Notes: generated by a model not told the origin, from the letters alone. A stretch of 34,503 nt of DNA from JBDRMN01 sp043812055 (GCA_043812055.1 JBDRMN010000017.1:1-34503); one strand, 5' to 3'. Positions 16,736 through 25,065 are shown, numbered from the stretch's first letter. Numbers and translations are program-made.

Positions 16736-17779
16736 TTGCCCACTAAGACCATCGCAATCGGCAAAGTCAAAATCGGCGGGGGAAATCCTATCGCCGTGCA
16801 ATCAATGACGAACGCTGACACGCGTAATGTCGCGGCTACTGTGAGACAAATCAAAAGTTTAGTCGCTTGCGGCTGCGAGATTGTCCGCATTGCTATTCCG
16901 GATGCGGAAGCAGCCGTCGCCTTTAAAAAAATTCGTCAGCAAGTTCGCAGCACCCCGCTTGTCGCCGACATTCACTTCGACTACCGTTTGGCGATCGCTG
17001 CGGTGGAAGCTGGAGCGGACAAGATTCGAATTAACCCGGGCAACTTAGGCTCATTTGAAAACCTTAAAAAAGTCGTAGCTGCGTGCAAGAAACGGAAAAT
17101 CCCGATTCGCGTCGGAGTGAATTCCGGCAGTCTGGAGAAAGGATTGGCGGGAAGTCTGGCTCAAAAACTCGCCAAGTCTGCCCTGCAAAACGTTCGGCAG
17201 ATTGAAAAACTGGGCTACCGCAACTTAGTAGTTTCCGCAAAAGCTTCCTCCGTTCCGACGACCGTCGAGGCTTATCGAATCCTGGCAAAAAAAACGAACT
17301 ACCCGCTCCACCTCGGAATTACGGAGGCGGGGAGTGAGCGCATGGGGATGCTAAAATCTGCAGCTGGTCTGGGTTCGCTGCTGCTCGATGGTATTGGTGA
17401 CACTGTTCGAATTTCTCTCACAGCTAAACCGGAGGAAGAAGTCCGCGCCGCCTGGGATTTACTGCGTGCGCTGGAACTGCGCAAGCGAGGGGTGAATGTG
17501 GTGAGCTGCCCCACTTGCGGCAGATGCGAAGTCAATCTCATTCCACTTGTTAAAAAAGTCGAAAAGGCTGTCCAAAATATTCAAAAACCCCTCACGATTG
17601 CCGTAATGGGTTGTGTCGTCAACGGCCCGGGTGAAGCCATTCACGCTGATTTCGCGCTCGTGGGTGGTAAACAAAGATTTGGGATTTATCAAAAAGGAAA
17701 ACTAGTAAAAAGTGTCAAAGAAGGTGAGGGGGCCATAGAGCTGCTGCAAATTATAAAAACCACATTCCCTGACCAATGA
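16736..17779 (+). CDS. ispG: 4-hydroxy-3-methylbut-2-enyl diphosphate synthase (IspG/GcpE)
   Basis: 347 residues. It catalyses the penultimate step of the MEP isoprenoid pathway, reducing MEcPP to HMBPP with a [4Fe-4S] cluster. The N-terminal TIM barrel starts KVKIGGGNPIAVQSMTNADT, with the NPGNLG and GVNSGSLEK motifs. The cluster-binding C-terminus has C258-P-T-C261-G-R-C264 followed by a second motif GCVVNGPGE (C293, E300). The compact length is that of the two-domain bacterial form. An in-frame stop at 16724-16726 rules out longer versions, so the start is TTG 16736 or later; family N-termini favour this TTG. It stands 92 nt after the pseudouridine synthase gene, separated by an AT-rich array. 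Confidence 0.95.
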   Translation: MPTKTIAIGKVKIGGGNPIAVQSMTNADTRNVAATVRQIKSLVACGCEIVRIAIPDAEAAVAFKKIRQQVRSTPLVADIHFDYRLAIAAVEAGADKIRINPGNLGSFENLKKVVAACKKRKIPIRVGVNSGSLEKGLAGSLAQKLAKSALQNVRQIEKLGYRNLVVSAKASSVPTTVEAYRILAKKTNYPLHLGITEAGSERMGMLKSAAGLGSLLLDGIGDTVRISLTAKPEEEVRAAWDLLRALELRKRGVNVVSCPTCGRCEVNLIPLVKKVEKAVQNIQKPLTIAVMGCVVNGPGEAIHADFALVGGKQRFGIYQKGKLVKSVKEGEGAIELLQIIKTTFPDQ

Positions 17780-17880
17780 CCGATAGTCTCCTCACCATCC
17801 CTACTAACCTCTCTTAGTATCTCTCTCAACTCCTCTCACCCTTATCAACCTTAATGACCTTATAAACCTTACTAGCTTTC
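17780..17880. repeat. Pyrimidine-rich intergenic word array
   Basis: A run of words such as CTCTCTCAACTCCTCTCACC and CTTATCAACCTTAATGACC with roughly 8-11-nt spacing between ispG and the DUF721 gene. No terminator-type hairpin is visible. Confidence 0.5.
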
Positions 17881-17884
17881 CAAA

Positions 17885-18199
17885 ATGTTCGAGCCTCTAA
17901 AAAACGTTCTCAACCGCGTACTGGCAGACAAAAAGATGAAAGCCAGTTTTTCCGCAGCTCAAATCTGTACCGTTGCCGAAAAACTTTTTGCTGCCGAGCT
18001 ACCTGCACTTAGTGAGAAATTTACGGTGAAATTCGTGCAGGACGGGATTTTGAACATTGCTGTCACCAGCTCCGCAGTAGGTTCCGAAATGCACCTCGCG
18101 GAGACCAACGTAGTGGACGCCTTGAATAAACGTAAAGCCGGAATCAAAAGCGTCCGTTACCAGGTCGGACCATTACCGGAGAAAGTCACCCCGTACTAA
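17885..18199 (+). CDS. DUF721 / DciA-like protein
   Basis: 104 residues. The pattern VAEKLFAAELPALSEKFTVKFVQDGILNIAVTSSAVGSEMHLAE...LN is that of DUF721 (DciA-like) proteins: a helix, then a strand-rich KH-like core with a DG-L-x-V-x-V-x-S-S motif and a conserved acidic-hydrophobic helix. Family members with long tails help load the replicative helicase; this one is the short form without a tail, so that function is uncertain. It converges on the YggT gene across a long inverted repeat. Confidence 0.7.
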   Translation: MFEPLKNVLNRVLADKKMKASFSAAQICTVAEKLFAAELPALSEKFTVKFVQDGILNIAVTSSAVGSEMHLAETNVVDALNKRKAGIKSVRYQVGPLPEKVTPY

Positions 18200-18200
18200 T

Positions 18201-18295
18201 TGTCTGGAACTGTGATTCATTTGATTAGTATGACGGACTCTGATTGAGCCCAATCAAGGTAATCAGAGCAATCATAAAAATCATAGTTCAAGACA
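18201..18295. terminator. Long imperfect inverted repeat between convergent genes
   Basis: The left arm 18201-18226 (TGTCTGGAACTGTGATTC...) pairs imperfectly with 18270-18295 (...GTTCAAGACA), and an inner stem CTCTGATT/AATCAGAG (18238-18245 with 18261-18268) is perfect. It is placed to act as a two-way terminator, though no T-tract follows. The same word-array style is seen in other gaps. Confidence 0.5.
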
Positions 18296-18307
18296 GCATG
18301 AAAGAAT

Positions 18308-18589
18308 CTAAAGACCCAAAATCAATTTCAGCAGAAACGAGCGCACGAAACTCAACGCCAGCAAAGCCGCCAATGGAGAAAGATCCATCATGCCGATGCG
18401 CAAGGGGAGTTTGCGGAACCAGGCCAAAATTGGTTCGGTCGTTGAAAGTATGAAATACGCCGTCTTGCCGCGTGACTGCGGCGCCACCCAGCTCATCAAA
18501 ATTCTCACGATTATCAGCAAAGAAAGCATGCGGAAGAAGATGTCTACAGTGTTGGCGAGAATAGCAACGAGCTGAGAGTTGAGGTTCAC
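18308..18589 (-). CDS. YggT family membrane protein
   Basis: 93 residues with two hydrophobic helices (about 12-33 and 68-90) separated by the family segment RILMSWVAPQSRGKTAYFIL and TEPILAWFRKLPLRIGMMDLSP. YggT proteins are small inner-membrane proteins linked to osmotic tolerance, cell division or envelope functions; the exact role is not settled. Start is GTG at 18589, supported by a -10 hexamer TAGAAT (18601-18596, minus strand) only 6 nt upstream. Confidence 0.88.
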   Translation of the reverse strand: MNLNSQLVAILANTVDIFFRMLSLLIIVRILMSWVAPQSRGKTAYFILSTTEPILAWFRKLPLRIGMMDLSPLAALLALSFVRSFLLKLILGL

Positions 18590-18595
18590 CGCGGA

Positions 18596-18601
18596 ATTCT
18601 A
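18596..18601 (-). promoter_or_regulatory. -10 box of the YggT gene
   Basis: TAGAAT on the minus strand with 6 nt to the GTG start; the -35 is weak. Predicts a leaderless transcript. Confidence 0.4.
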
Positions 18602-18673
18602 GCGCAAAATACTAAATTTTTGACATTTGGATTTTGATCTTGATTTGTTATTTAGATTTGGGATTTTGAAATT

Positions 18674-18701
18674 TTGCTTCTGCCAGCTGTTCTCCTAAAA
18701 T
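18674..18701 (+). promoter_or_regulatory. Promoter of the queuosine-precursor transporter
   Basis: TTGCTT (18674-18679), 16-nt spacer, TAAAAT (18696-18701), then 7 nt to ATG 18709. Predicts a leaderless transcript. Confidence 0.5.
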
Positions 18702-18708
18702 CAACCCC

Positions 18709-19452
18709 ATGCACAACGAAACATTCTTCTTCCTTCTCCTGGTCACGATGTTCGGAGCCACTCTCTTAGCTTTCCGCTTGGGGAGATCGTATCTTTTCGG
18801 CCTGATTATGCTCGAGGTGGGGCTCATGAATATTTTCGTCGTGAAGCAGTTTAATATTTTTGGCCTGGCGGTGACTGGGGGGAATGTTCTTTACGGCGGA
18901 ATCTTCCTTGCCACAGACCTACTGACTGAGCACTACGGCAAGGCCATCGCCAAAAAGGCCGTCTGGGCCGGTTTCGGCGCGGGAGTTTTCATGCTGGTTG
19001 CTTCCCAGCTCACCACCGCTATGACACCCAATGAATTCGACACTACCGGCAGGGCTTTTGAAACACTTTTTTCGCCCACCGCCCGGATTGTCCTCGCTTC
19101 GCTGGCCAGTTATCTCATCGTGCAGCACCTAGATGTCTGGCTCTACGCTGCTCTGAAAAAATTAACTGCTGACAAATTCCTTTGGCTCCGGAATAATCTC
19201 AGCACTATCGTCTCCCAAACAATTGACTCGATTTTCTTCACCGCCGCAGGACTCTTGATTATCCCTATCTTCGCCGAGAGTAAATTGTTCGCCGGCTTTG
19301 TGCCCGTAGCAGCTTTTTGGCAAGTGGTAGGATTCACTATCGCGGTGAAAATCCTGATCGCCATCCTTGACACACCGATTATCTATATCTCTAAAAGCAT
19401 GAAACATGAGGGGTTGGGGATCAAGGAAAAGATCTATAAATACCTAGAATAA
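18709..19452 (+). CDS. Queuosine precursor transporter (YhhQ/COG1738 family)
   Basis: 247 residues with about six hydrophobic segments. Family landmarks are GGIFLATDLLTEHYGK after TM3 and VSQTIDSIFFTAAG in TM5, the conserved polar residues of the VUT/YhhQ transporters. It imports a 7-deazaguanine precursor (preQ0/preQ1 or queuine) for tRNA wobble modification. No queuosine biosynthesis gene is present in the window, so salvage from other cells is plausible (inference). Monocistronic, with its own promoter; an AT-rich word array follows. Confidence 0.92.
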   Translation: MHNETFFFLLLVTMFGATLLAFRLGRSYLFGLIMLEVGLMNIFVVKQFNIFGLAVTGGNVLYGGIFLATDLLTEHYGKAIAKKAVWAGFGAGVFMLVASQLTTAMTPNEFDTTGRAFETLFSPTARIVLASLASYLIVQHLDVWLYAALKKLTADKFLWLRNNLSTIVSQTIDSIFFTAAGLLIIPIFAESKLFAGFVPVAAFWQVVGFTIAVKILIAILDTPIIYISKSMKHEGLGIKEKIYKYLE

Positions 19453-19620
19453 TTTCTAATTTTCAATTTTCAATTTTTAAACAATTTTCAATTAATTAAT
19501 TTCTCAATTTTCCAAACAGAAAAATTAGTTCCTAAAATAAAAATGGTTTGAGAAATTAAGACATTGAAACATTGGAAATGGTTTAGAAATTAGAAATTAG
19601 AAATTGAAAATTTACTCACT
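19453..19620. repeat. AT-rich inverted word array
   Basis: Left arm with TTTCTAATTTTCAATTTTC-type words, right arm with GTTTAGAAATTAGAAATTAG-type words, near-complementary around a centre at ~19535. It fills the gap between the transporter and the thioredoxin-like gene. Confidence 0.65.
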
Positions 19621-19631
19621 AACTTCGAAAC

Positions 19632-20174
19632 ATGATCTTAACTGAGTCTATCAAGGGCCTTGAAAACACCCTCGCTCCCGATTTCAGCCTCCCTGCTACA
19701 GACGGCCAAACTTACTCTCTAAAAGATTTTCAAAAGGCCAAAGTGCTCGTTGTAATCTTCATGTGCAATCACTGTCCGTATGTAAAGGCAGTTTTGGATC
19801 GTCTGAATAAGCTCGCCACGGATTTTAAAGACAGGGGCGTGGCTTTTGTCGGGATTAATTCGAACGAATCGGAGAACTACCCCGAGGACTCTTTCGAGAA
19901 AATGAAAGAGCTGCAGCTCAATTTCCCTTATCTCCACGATGAAAGCCAAGAAGTTGCCACCCGCTACCACGCCGTCTGTACGCCGGACATTTTTGTTTAT
20001 AATGCTGCGCGGGAGTTGAAATACCATGGCCGGACTGACGACAACTGGCAGGCGCCAGAAAAAGTTACCAAGCGGGAGCTTTCGGAAGCGCTCGAAAAAA
20101 TTCTGCAAGGAGAGAACATTCCGCGTGAAGAGCAAATCCCCTCGATGGGTTGCAGCATCAAATGGAAACGGTGA
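19632..20174 (+). CDS. Thioredoxin-family (AhpC/TSA-like) protein with MCNHCPYV motif
   Basis: 180 residues with a thioredoxin fold: APDFSLPATDG at the start, then the active-site motif MCNHCPYV (C45, C48), VAFVGINSNE, and the VCTPDIFVY cis-proline strand. The terminal PSMGCSIKWK is typical of this thioredoxin subgroup. No signal peptide is seen, so it is likely cytoplasmic. Probable thiol reductase or peroxidase-like activity; the substrate is unknown. Its 3' end overlaps the next gene by 13 nt, indicating an operon. A weak -10-like TAACTT lies 6 nt before the ATG. Confidence 0.88.
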   Translation: MILTESIKGLENTLAPDFSLPATDGQTYSLKDFQKAKVLVVIFMCNHCPYVKAVLDRLNKLATDFKDRGVAFVGINSNESENYPEDSFEKMKELQLNFPYLHDESQEVATRYHAVCTPDIFVYNAARELKYHGRTDDNWQAPEKVTKRELSEALEKILQGENIPREEQIPSMGCSIKWKR

Positions 20175-20842
20175 AAAATTTTTTCAAACCCTCGCTCATC
20201 CGCCTTCGCTTCTTTTGGCTGGAGTATTTCACACGTCTGCGGAAAAAAGATTTCGCAACGATTAAATCTAAACGCGTACCCGTTGTCTTGGTCGCCGGGA
20301 TTTACGCTGGCGGTCGGAGTTTATTACCAATGAAGCATTTCTTGGAAAGCAAAGGCTACCCCGTTTATCTCGCTCTGGAGCAGAAAAACTGGGAGCCTGT
20401 CCCAATCCTGGCGAAACGTTTGCAGCGGCAAATTTCCTGTCTGCCGGCGAAACATGTTCAGATTGTTGCCCACTCAATGGGTGGAATTACGACGCTGGCG
20501 GCATTGCGGGACAAAAAAGTTCTCAGCAAGGTGAAGCAAATAATTACTCTGGGCTCGCCTCTCAACGGTTGCCCGCTCGGCTCAGTCGCTTTTTGGGAAC
20601 GCGGGAAGAACCAAAAGTATTTAGCCTCCAATTCGAAGATAATTAAAAGGCTAAATTCGAATCCAAAGATTAACCGAAAAATTCGTTCCCTCTGCGCGAG
20701 CTTTGATGAAATCGTTTTCCCGCAGAAAGTCTCTCGACTCCGCGGCGCTAAAGAAAATTATAAATTGCCCATCTCCGGCCACGCCAGCTTGATCCTGGCG
20801 GAAGAGGTGTGGGAAGAAATTCTAAAAAGACTAGTGCAATGA
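20162..20842 (+). CDS. Alpha/beta hydrolase, lipase-like
   Basis: 226 residues from ATG 20162; TTG 20150 is an alternative. Lipase/esterase landmarks: VVLVAGIYAGG oxyanion strand, nucleophile elbow VAHSMGG (S105), ITLGSPLNG strand, SFDEIVFP (probable acid) and SGHASLIL (probable catalytic His). The early part RLRFFWLEYF is amphipathic and may touch the membrane. It probably hydrolyses an ester in a lipid or acylated compound; the specificity is unknown. Co-transcribed with the thioredoxin-like gene. Confidence 0.87.
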   Translation: METVKNFFKPSLIRLRFFWLEYFTRLRKKDFATIKSKRVPVVLVAGIYAGGRSLLPMKHFLESKGYPVYLALEQKNWEPVPILAKRLQRQISCLPAKHVQIVAHSMGGITTLAALRDKKVLSKVKQIITLGSPLNGCPLGSVAFWERGKNQKYLASNSKIIKRLNSNPKINRKIRSLCASFDEIVFPQKVSRLRGAKENYKLPISGHASLILAEEVWEEILKRLVQ

Positions 20843-20844
20843 AT

Positions 20845-20872
20845 TTGCAGAGTGACTTCAGACTGCTAGAAT
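20845..20872 (+). promoter_or_regulatory. Promoter of the unknown 157-residue gene
   Basis: TTGCAG (20845-20850), 16-nt spacer, extended -10 TGCTAGAAT ending at 20872. The start codon is 24 nt further, so this one has a short leader. Confidence 0.45.
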
Positions 20873-20896
20873 CAGCCCCTTTCATAACCTCAAAAA

Positions 20897-21370
20897 ATGC
20901 TTAACCACCCTTTAATAGATCGAATGGGACTAAGAAACCCCGAAAACTCGTTCAAAATCGTGACTGTCCGAGAAGGAATAAAAAAGGTTTTGACTTTTAA
21001 GTTTGAAGAAATTGCGTCTTTTCGGAAATATTCAAAATCAATATTAGATCTAGATCCTCCTCCGTGTGGAATAATCGTTCAAGAGCTTGGTCCGGAAGGT
21101 GATGTAATTGAAACAATTTTTGAATCCAAAGAAGGGTTCACGGAAATCAACTCTCCCGAAAAGCTTGTGAGGCAATTCAGAGGAAAGGCGGTAACTTTTT
21201 GGGGAGCAGATCTTCCAGGACAAGGATTAGTACCTGATAAACTCCCCGCAACTATTCTTCATACCGAAACAGATTGGCCCAATCTAGATGAAATCGTGTT
21301 GAAGGAAGCAGATTTTCCGATTTTAGTTAAACCGCAGAGAAATAAAATCGAAGCAGCGGCTAGTTGTTAA
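20897..21370 (+). CDS. Unknown protein
   Basis: 157 residues with no recognised family. It is acidic to neutral, probably soluble and mostly alpha/beta; notable segments are LDLDPPPCGIIVQELGPEGDVIETIFES and VTFWGADLPGQGLVPDKLPA (each described here only as landmarks). No membrane segment or signal peptide. Its last 11 nt overlap the convergent hflX stop region, so the end is shared on opposite strands. Codon usage resembles its neighbours and the promoter is plausible, so I take it as a real gene. Confidence 0.65.
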   Translation: MLNHPLIDRMGLRNPENSFKIVTVREGIKKVLTFKFEEIASFRKYSKSILDLDPPPCGIIVQELGPEGDVIETIFESKEGFTEINSPEKLVRQFRGKAVTFWGADLPGQGLVPDKLPATILHTETDWPNLDEIVLKEADFPILVKPQRNKIEAAASC

Positions 21371-22445
21371 GTTTCTTTTCAATCTCCCTCTTCAGCTCCA
21401 GCAACCCCGTCCCCATAAGCGCCGAAACCTTCACCGCTTTATCAAAAATACGCGTTTTCGGCGCCAGGTCGGTTTTATTCGCCACAAGGATCTGCGGTTT
21501 TTTGTCCGCCCGTAGATCTTTGAGAATTTCATTTACCACTCTTTTTTTGCGAGAAATTTCTTTTAAATAATCCGCACTGTCGAAAATATGCAGGAGTAGA
21601 TCCGCCTGGCATACTTCTTCCAGCGTCGCCCGAAACGCCACGATCAGGTCGGGTGGTAGTTTCTCGATAAAGCCGATTGTGTCGGCAACTAAGACCTTCT
21701 TTTGAATCTTGGGCAGCCAGAGGCCTCCCAAGTGTGAGTCAAGCGTGGCAAAAAGTTTATCCGCCACGGTAACGTTTCGTTTTCCGGTAAGCGCTCGCAG
21801 AAGTGTAGATTTCCCTGAATTCGTGTAGCCGACAATCGCCAGTGTCAGTAAACCGTTGCGTTTGCGATGCAGACGTTGAATTTTACGCACGACTTGCAGG
21901 CGCTTAATTTTGGCGTCAATTGTCTTGACCTCCCGCAGGATGTGCCGCTTTTCCGCTTCGATTCCTTTTTCACCAGCACCCCGCTGGACCACCCCACCAC
22001 CCCGTTCGCGTTCAAACAGGGTCGTTGCGGCCCGCCGATAGAGCTTGGGAATGTCGTACTTCAGCCGGGCTCGCTTGACCTGCAGCTTCGCCTCCGTCGT
22101 TCGCGCGTTTTTCTCGAAAATTCTGAGAATTACATCTACCCGGTCCCAGACGAGGACGGGAATACGTTGCGTTAGTTCATAAACCTGACTGCCCCTGAGT
22201 ATCCCGTTAATCACGACTACGTCACAATTCAATTCTTTCGCGATTTCACCGACTTCTTCTGCTTTCCCCGTCCCGAGGTAAGTTTTGCCACTCGGCTGCC
22301 CGCGCTTTTGGATAACTTTCACGACGCTCATCCCGCCCAGTGTTTCGATCAGACGGACAAGCTCCGCAAAGTGTTTCTCCGCATTCACAATTCCCAATTC
22401 CCTGGGAACGATGTCAGCAACGATCACGCGGAGGGGGGAATTCAA
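21360..22445 (-). CDS. hflX: GTPase HflX
   Basis: 361 residues. The N-terminal HflX domain has the conserved GTGKAEEV and the glycine-rich loop GGGVVQRGAGEKGIE before a helical linker. The GTPase domain has G1 GYTNSGKS (206-213), G2/G3 FATLD...VADTIGFIEKLP and G4 NKTD. HflX binds the 50S subunit and rescues or splits stalled ribosomes under stress. The start is TTG at 22445: no ATG lies earlier in frame, and a TAAAAT -10 box sits 9 nt upstream. It converges with the unknown gene at 20897-21370, overlapping by 11 nt. Confidence 0.93.
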   Translation of the reverse strand: MNSPLRVIVADIVPRELGIVNAEKHFAELVRLIETLGGMSVVKVIQKRGQPSGKTYLGTGKAEEVGEIAKELNCDVVVINGILRGSQVYELTQRIPVLVWDRVDVILRIFEKNARTTEAKLQVKRARLKYDIPKLYRRAATTLFERERGGGVVQRGAGEKGIEAEKRHILREVKTIDAKIKRLQVVRKIQRLHRKRNGLLTLAIVGYTNSGKSTLLRALTGKRNVTVADKLFATLDSHLGGLWLPKIQKKVLVADTIGFIEKLPPDLIVAFRATLEEVCQADLLLHIFDSADYLKEISRKKRVVNEILKDLRADKKPQILVANKTDLAPKTRIFDKAVKVSALMGTGLLELKREIEKKLNN

Positions 22446-22454
22446 ACTGTTGAA

Positions 22455-22460
22455 ATTTTA
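22455..22460 (-). promoter_or_regulatory. -10 box of hflX
   Basis: TAAAAT on the minus strand with 9 nt to the TTG start; no strong -35. Confidence 0.35.
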
Positions 22461-22520
22461 ACAGGTAGAGGCGCAAGATTTTGCGTCTTTGATAAACCCG
22501 TTAAAAAAATAAAAAACTTG

Positions 22521-22602
22521 TCATCCCGGCCGATCCCGAGCCTGTCGAGGGAGAGAGCCGGGACCCAGAAAACAATTCCCCCGCCTGACGGGGGAATCCA
22601 GA
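22521..22602. repeat. GC-rich hairpin repeat
   Basis: Two stems: TCCCGGC...GCCGGGA, enclosing GAGCCTGTCGAGGGA, then ATTCCCCCG-CCTGA-CGGGGGAAT. It lies between hflX and yjbQ, which are both on the minus strand. It resembles the widespread TCATCCCGG/GGGAATCCAG intergenic palindromes and could end the yjbQ transcript. Confidence 0.65.
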
Positions 22603-22628
22603 CATAAAACTCTCTTTTAGCTATAACC

Positions 22629-23030
22629 CTATTTCCCCAACACTTGCACCACAATTTCCCGCTCCCGCGGACGCAGATCGAAATCGACCAGAACAATGTT
22701 TTGCCAAGTACCTAGTTGCATCTCTCCGTTTTCGATCGGAATAGTTAGTGAAGGAGGGAAGAGCGCCGATTTCACATGCGCCGCTCCGTTGCCATCATTC
22801 CATTTCTCATGGTGATAATCGCCCTTTTGTGGCGCGATCTTTTCCAGAACTTTCACTAGATCTTTTTTCGTCCCGTCCTCCCATTCCATGAGTGTCAGCC
22901 CGACTGTAGAGTGCTTAGCGAAGACATTTACCACTCCATCTTGCACCTTGCTATCCCGCACAGCCTTTTCAACTTTTGAGCTGATATTGATGAGATCGTA
23001 GTTACCCTGAGTGGCAACGCTAAACTGCAT
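22629..23030 (-). CDS. YjbQ family protein (UPF0047)
   Basis: 133 residues, full length for UPF0047/YjbQ. Conserved blocks are HSTVGLTLMEWEDGTKKDL, the metal-site histidines in YHHEKWNDGNGAAHVKSAL and LGTWQNIVLVDFDLRPR. Members have weak thiamine-phosphate synthase activity in vitro, but the cellular role is not settled. It starts 11 nt after radA on the same strand, so it is probably co-transcribed with it. Confidence 0.92.
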   Translation of the reverse strand: MQFSVATQGNYDLINISSKVEKAVRDSKVQDGVVNVFAKHSTVGLTLMEWEDGTKKDLVKVLEKIAPQKGDYHHEKWNDGNGAAHVKSALFPPSLTIPIENGEMQLGTWQNIVLVDFDLRPREREIVVQVLGK

Positions 23031-23041
23031 GTAATTTGAAA

Positions 23042-24355
23042 TTAAAATAATTTCTTTACTGCCTCACTCACAGTGCTGAACTCTTTTCTGTTCACCAGCT
23101 TTTTAAACCCCAGCTTCTCCGCCTCTTTCACCCGCTTCTCCGCCTGCGAAACATGTCGGATCTCACCCGTTAAACCGACTTCACCGAAAGCGGCCAGATC
23201 GGCGGGAAGGGGAATCTGGTTTTTGGAGCTGGCGATCGCGAGTGCCACCGCGAGATCGGCGGCGGGTTCTCGCAGCCGGAAACCACCCACAACGTTGACG
23301 AAGACATCGAGATCATCGAGCTTGATTCCCGCATGGCGCTGCAGGACGGCGATGATGAGCTGGAGCCGATTGAGATCGAAGCCACTTGCCGTACGTTTTG
23401 GATAACCAAAACTGGAGGTCGAAGTGAGCGCTTGGACTTCTACGAGCAGCGGGCGCGTACCTTCCATCGTAACGGCAACACAGCTCCCAACCGGATTTTT
23501 GGCCCGGCCTTCGAGGAAAGCCGCTGAGGGGTTTTTGATTTCTATCAAGCCTTTTTCTTGCATTTCAAAAACACCAACTTCGTTTACAGAACCGAAGCGA
23601 TTTTTCGTCGTTCGCAGCAAGCGGAAATCACGGTGGGGATCGCCTTCGAGGGTGAGGACCACGTCGACAAGATGCGCTAGCAAACGAGGACCGGCGAGAT
23701 CGCCCTCCTTCGTCACGTGGCCGATCAGGATTACGGGCGTTCCCGTAGTTTTGGCAAAACGCAGTAAACGTTCAGTCACTGTCCGCACCTGCGGGATCGA
23801 ACCGGGCATAGAGGGGAGCTCCAGGGAACTCATTACTTGAATTGAATCCACTACCAAAAGTTTGGGTTTTTCGACTTTGGCAGTCGCGAGAAAATTCTCC
23901 AGCGCATTTTCGGAAAGAATCTTGAGCTTCGGATGAGCGTGCTGCGTCCGCTCAGCCCGCAGCGCAATTTGTTCCGCCGATTCTTCGCCGCTAACCAGTA
24001 GGACATCTCCGACAGAATTCGCGAACTTGGCGGCTAACTGTAAAATTAAAGTTGATTTTCCGATTCCGGGTTCACCGCCGAGCAAGATCAAACTGCCGGG
24101 GACGATTCCTCTACCGAGCACACGGTCAACTTCAGCGATTCCGGTCTGGAGCCGGGTCAGGGGACTGCTAACTAATTTATCCGCGCTCTCTGCTCTACCA
24201 ACTTTCCCGGCAACTCTTTGTTTGCTACCGAAAACCTTCTGCTCGACCTCCTGCTCGACGAGCGAGTTCCATTCACTGCACGCACCGCACTGACCGCTCC
24301 AACGGGGACTACTTGTACCGCATTTTTCGCAAACAAAAACTTTTTTAGAACCCAT
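23042..24355 (-). CDS. radA: DNA repair protein RadA (Sms)
   Basis: 437 residues. An N-terminal zinc finger (C9, C12, C23, C26) precedes a RecA-like ATPase with Walker A GEPGIGKST (94-102). The RadA-specific KNRFG motif is at 251-255, and a Lon-like C-terminal domain (VNVVGGFRLREPAADLAVA) follows. It is a hexameric helicase that promotes branch migration and recombination intermediate processing. A TATAAT box lies 8 nt before the ATG. Full length with all motifs. Confidence 0.95.
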   Translation of the reverse strand: MGSKKVFVCEKCGTSSPRWSGQCGACSEWNSLVEQEVEQKVFGSKQRVAGKVGRAESADKLVSSPLTRLQTGIAEVDRVLGRGIVPGSLILLGGEPGIGKSTLILQLAAKFANSVGDVLLVSGEESAEQIALRAERTQHAHPKLKILSENALENFLATAKVEKPKLLVVDSIQVMSSLELPSMPGSIPQVRTVTERLLRFAKTTGTPVILIGHVTKEGDLAGPRLLAHLVDVVLTLEGDPHRDFRLLRTTKNRFGSVNEVGVFEMQEKGLIEIKNPSAAFLEGRAKNPVGSCVAVTMEGTRPLLVEVQALTSTSSFGYPKRTASGFDLNRLQLIIAVLQRHAGIKLDDLDVFVNVVGGFRLREPAADLAVALAIASSKNQIPLPADLAAFGEVGLTGEIRHVSQAEKRVKEAEKLGFKKLVNRKEFSTVSEAVKKLF

Positions 24356-24363
24356 GGCTACAA

Positions 24364-24369
24364 ATTATA
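24364..24369 (-). promoter_or_regulatory. -10 box of radA
   Basis: Perfect TATAAT on the minus strand with 8 nt to the ATG; a TTACCA-like -35 lies about 18 nt upstream. Predicts a leaderless radA/yjbQ transcript. Confidence 0.5.
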
Positions 24370-24370
24370 A

Positions 24371-24412
24371 AACCAGCAACTGGTAACTGGTAACTCGCAA
24401 CTGGTAACTCAA
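24371..24412. repeat. Short word array
   Basis: Four tandem imperfect units of CAACTGGTAACT-type sequence between radA and the PH-domain-like gene, overlapping the radA promoter. Confidence 0.6.
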
Positions 24413-25020
24413 ATGATGTCTGCTAATTTCTCCCCTCCTTCCCGTTCCCCCCGCACATGACTTTTGACCATACCCGAGAGAATCTCCCGCAGGACTTTTT
24501 GATCTTCCAAACTTTGCTGATGGAGGTTGCGTTCCCGGGCACTGAGAATTTCCTGTTCGGCCTGCTGGGGTCTGGCGGCGATCGGTAGCGAAATGCGTTC
24601 GTCTCCATGCCCTTCTTTTTCTACTTCTAATCTGCCAAAATTGAGCACGGTAGCCCAGAAACCCACCTTGTCATAATTCACTCCCACCACCGTCTGATAA
24701 TCCACCCGGGCGGAAGATTTGTCGAAAACGCCTCGCCAGTCCAAGTCTACGATTCCCTTGTTGGTAACCAACAAAACGTCGAAGTACCAGTCGACCACCT
24801 CATAGAGGAAGCGGATGAAACCTAGCGCAAACCAGCTTCCGAAGGCGATTAAGGCCGGGGTAGTCGGGAACATGGCGAAAAGTAAGGCCGGAACGACCAA
24901 GCCAAAGAAGCCCACCTTGCAGACCGGCTTGTACGCTGCGAACCAGTGGGAATGCACCACGTAGATGAGCTCCTCATCTTCCTGCAGATGGCTGCCGAAA
25001 AGTATTCGATCCAGAATCAC
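24409..25020 (-). CDS. Membrane protein with PH-like (bPH2/YdbT-type) domain
   Basis: 203 residues. Two close hydrophobic segments (about 34-50 and 54-72) are followed by the bacterial PH-like strand pattern YFDVLLVTNKGIVDLDWRG and GVNYDKVGFWATVLNFGRLEVEKEG (landmarks). The charged tail is rich in Glu/Gln/Arg and likely helical. Function unknown; such proteins are often envelope-associated. The GTG start at 25020 is supported by a TAAAAT box 6 nt upstream. The gene ends 53 nt before radA on the same strand, but radA has its own promoter. Confidence 0.72.
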   Translation of the reverse strand: MILDRILFGSHLQEDEELIYVVHSHWFAAYKPVCKVGFFGLVVPALLFAMFPTTPALIAFGSWFALGFIRFLYEVVDWYFDVLLVTNKGIVDLDWRGVFDKSSARVDYQTVVGVNYDKVGFWATVLNFGRLEVEKEGHGDERISLPIAARPQQAEQEILSARERNLHQQSLEDQKVLREILSGMVKSHVRGEREGGEKLADII

Positions 25021-25026
25021 GCACTC

Positions 25027-25055
25027 ATTTTAACTAACCCCAACACTAACACCAA
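25027..25055 (-). promoter_or_regulatory. Promoter of the PH-domain-like gene
   Basis: Minus strand: TTGGTG (25055-25050), 17-nt spacer, TAAAAT (25032-25027), 6 nt to GTG. Leaderless arrangement. Confidence 0.45.
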
Positions 25056-25065
25056 CCCGATATTA

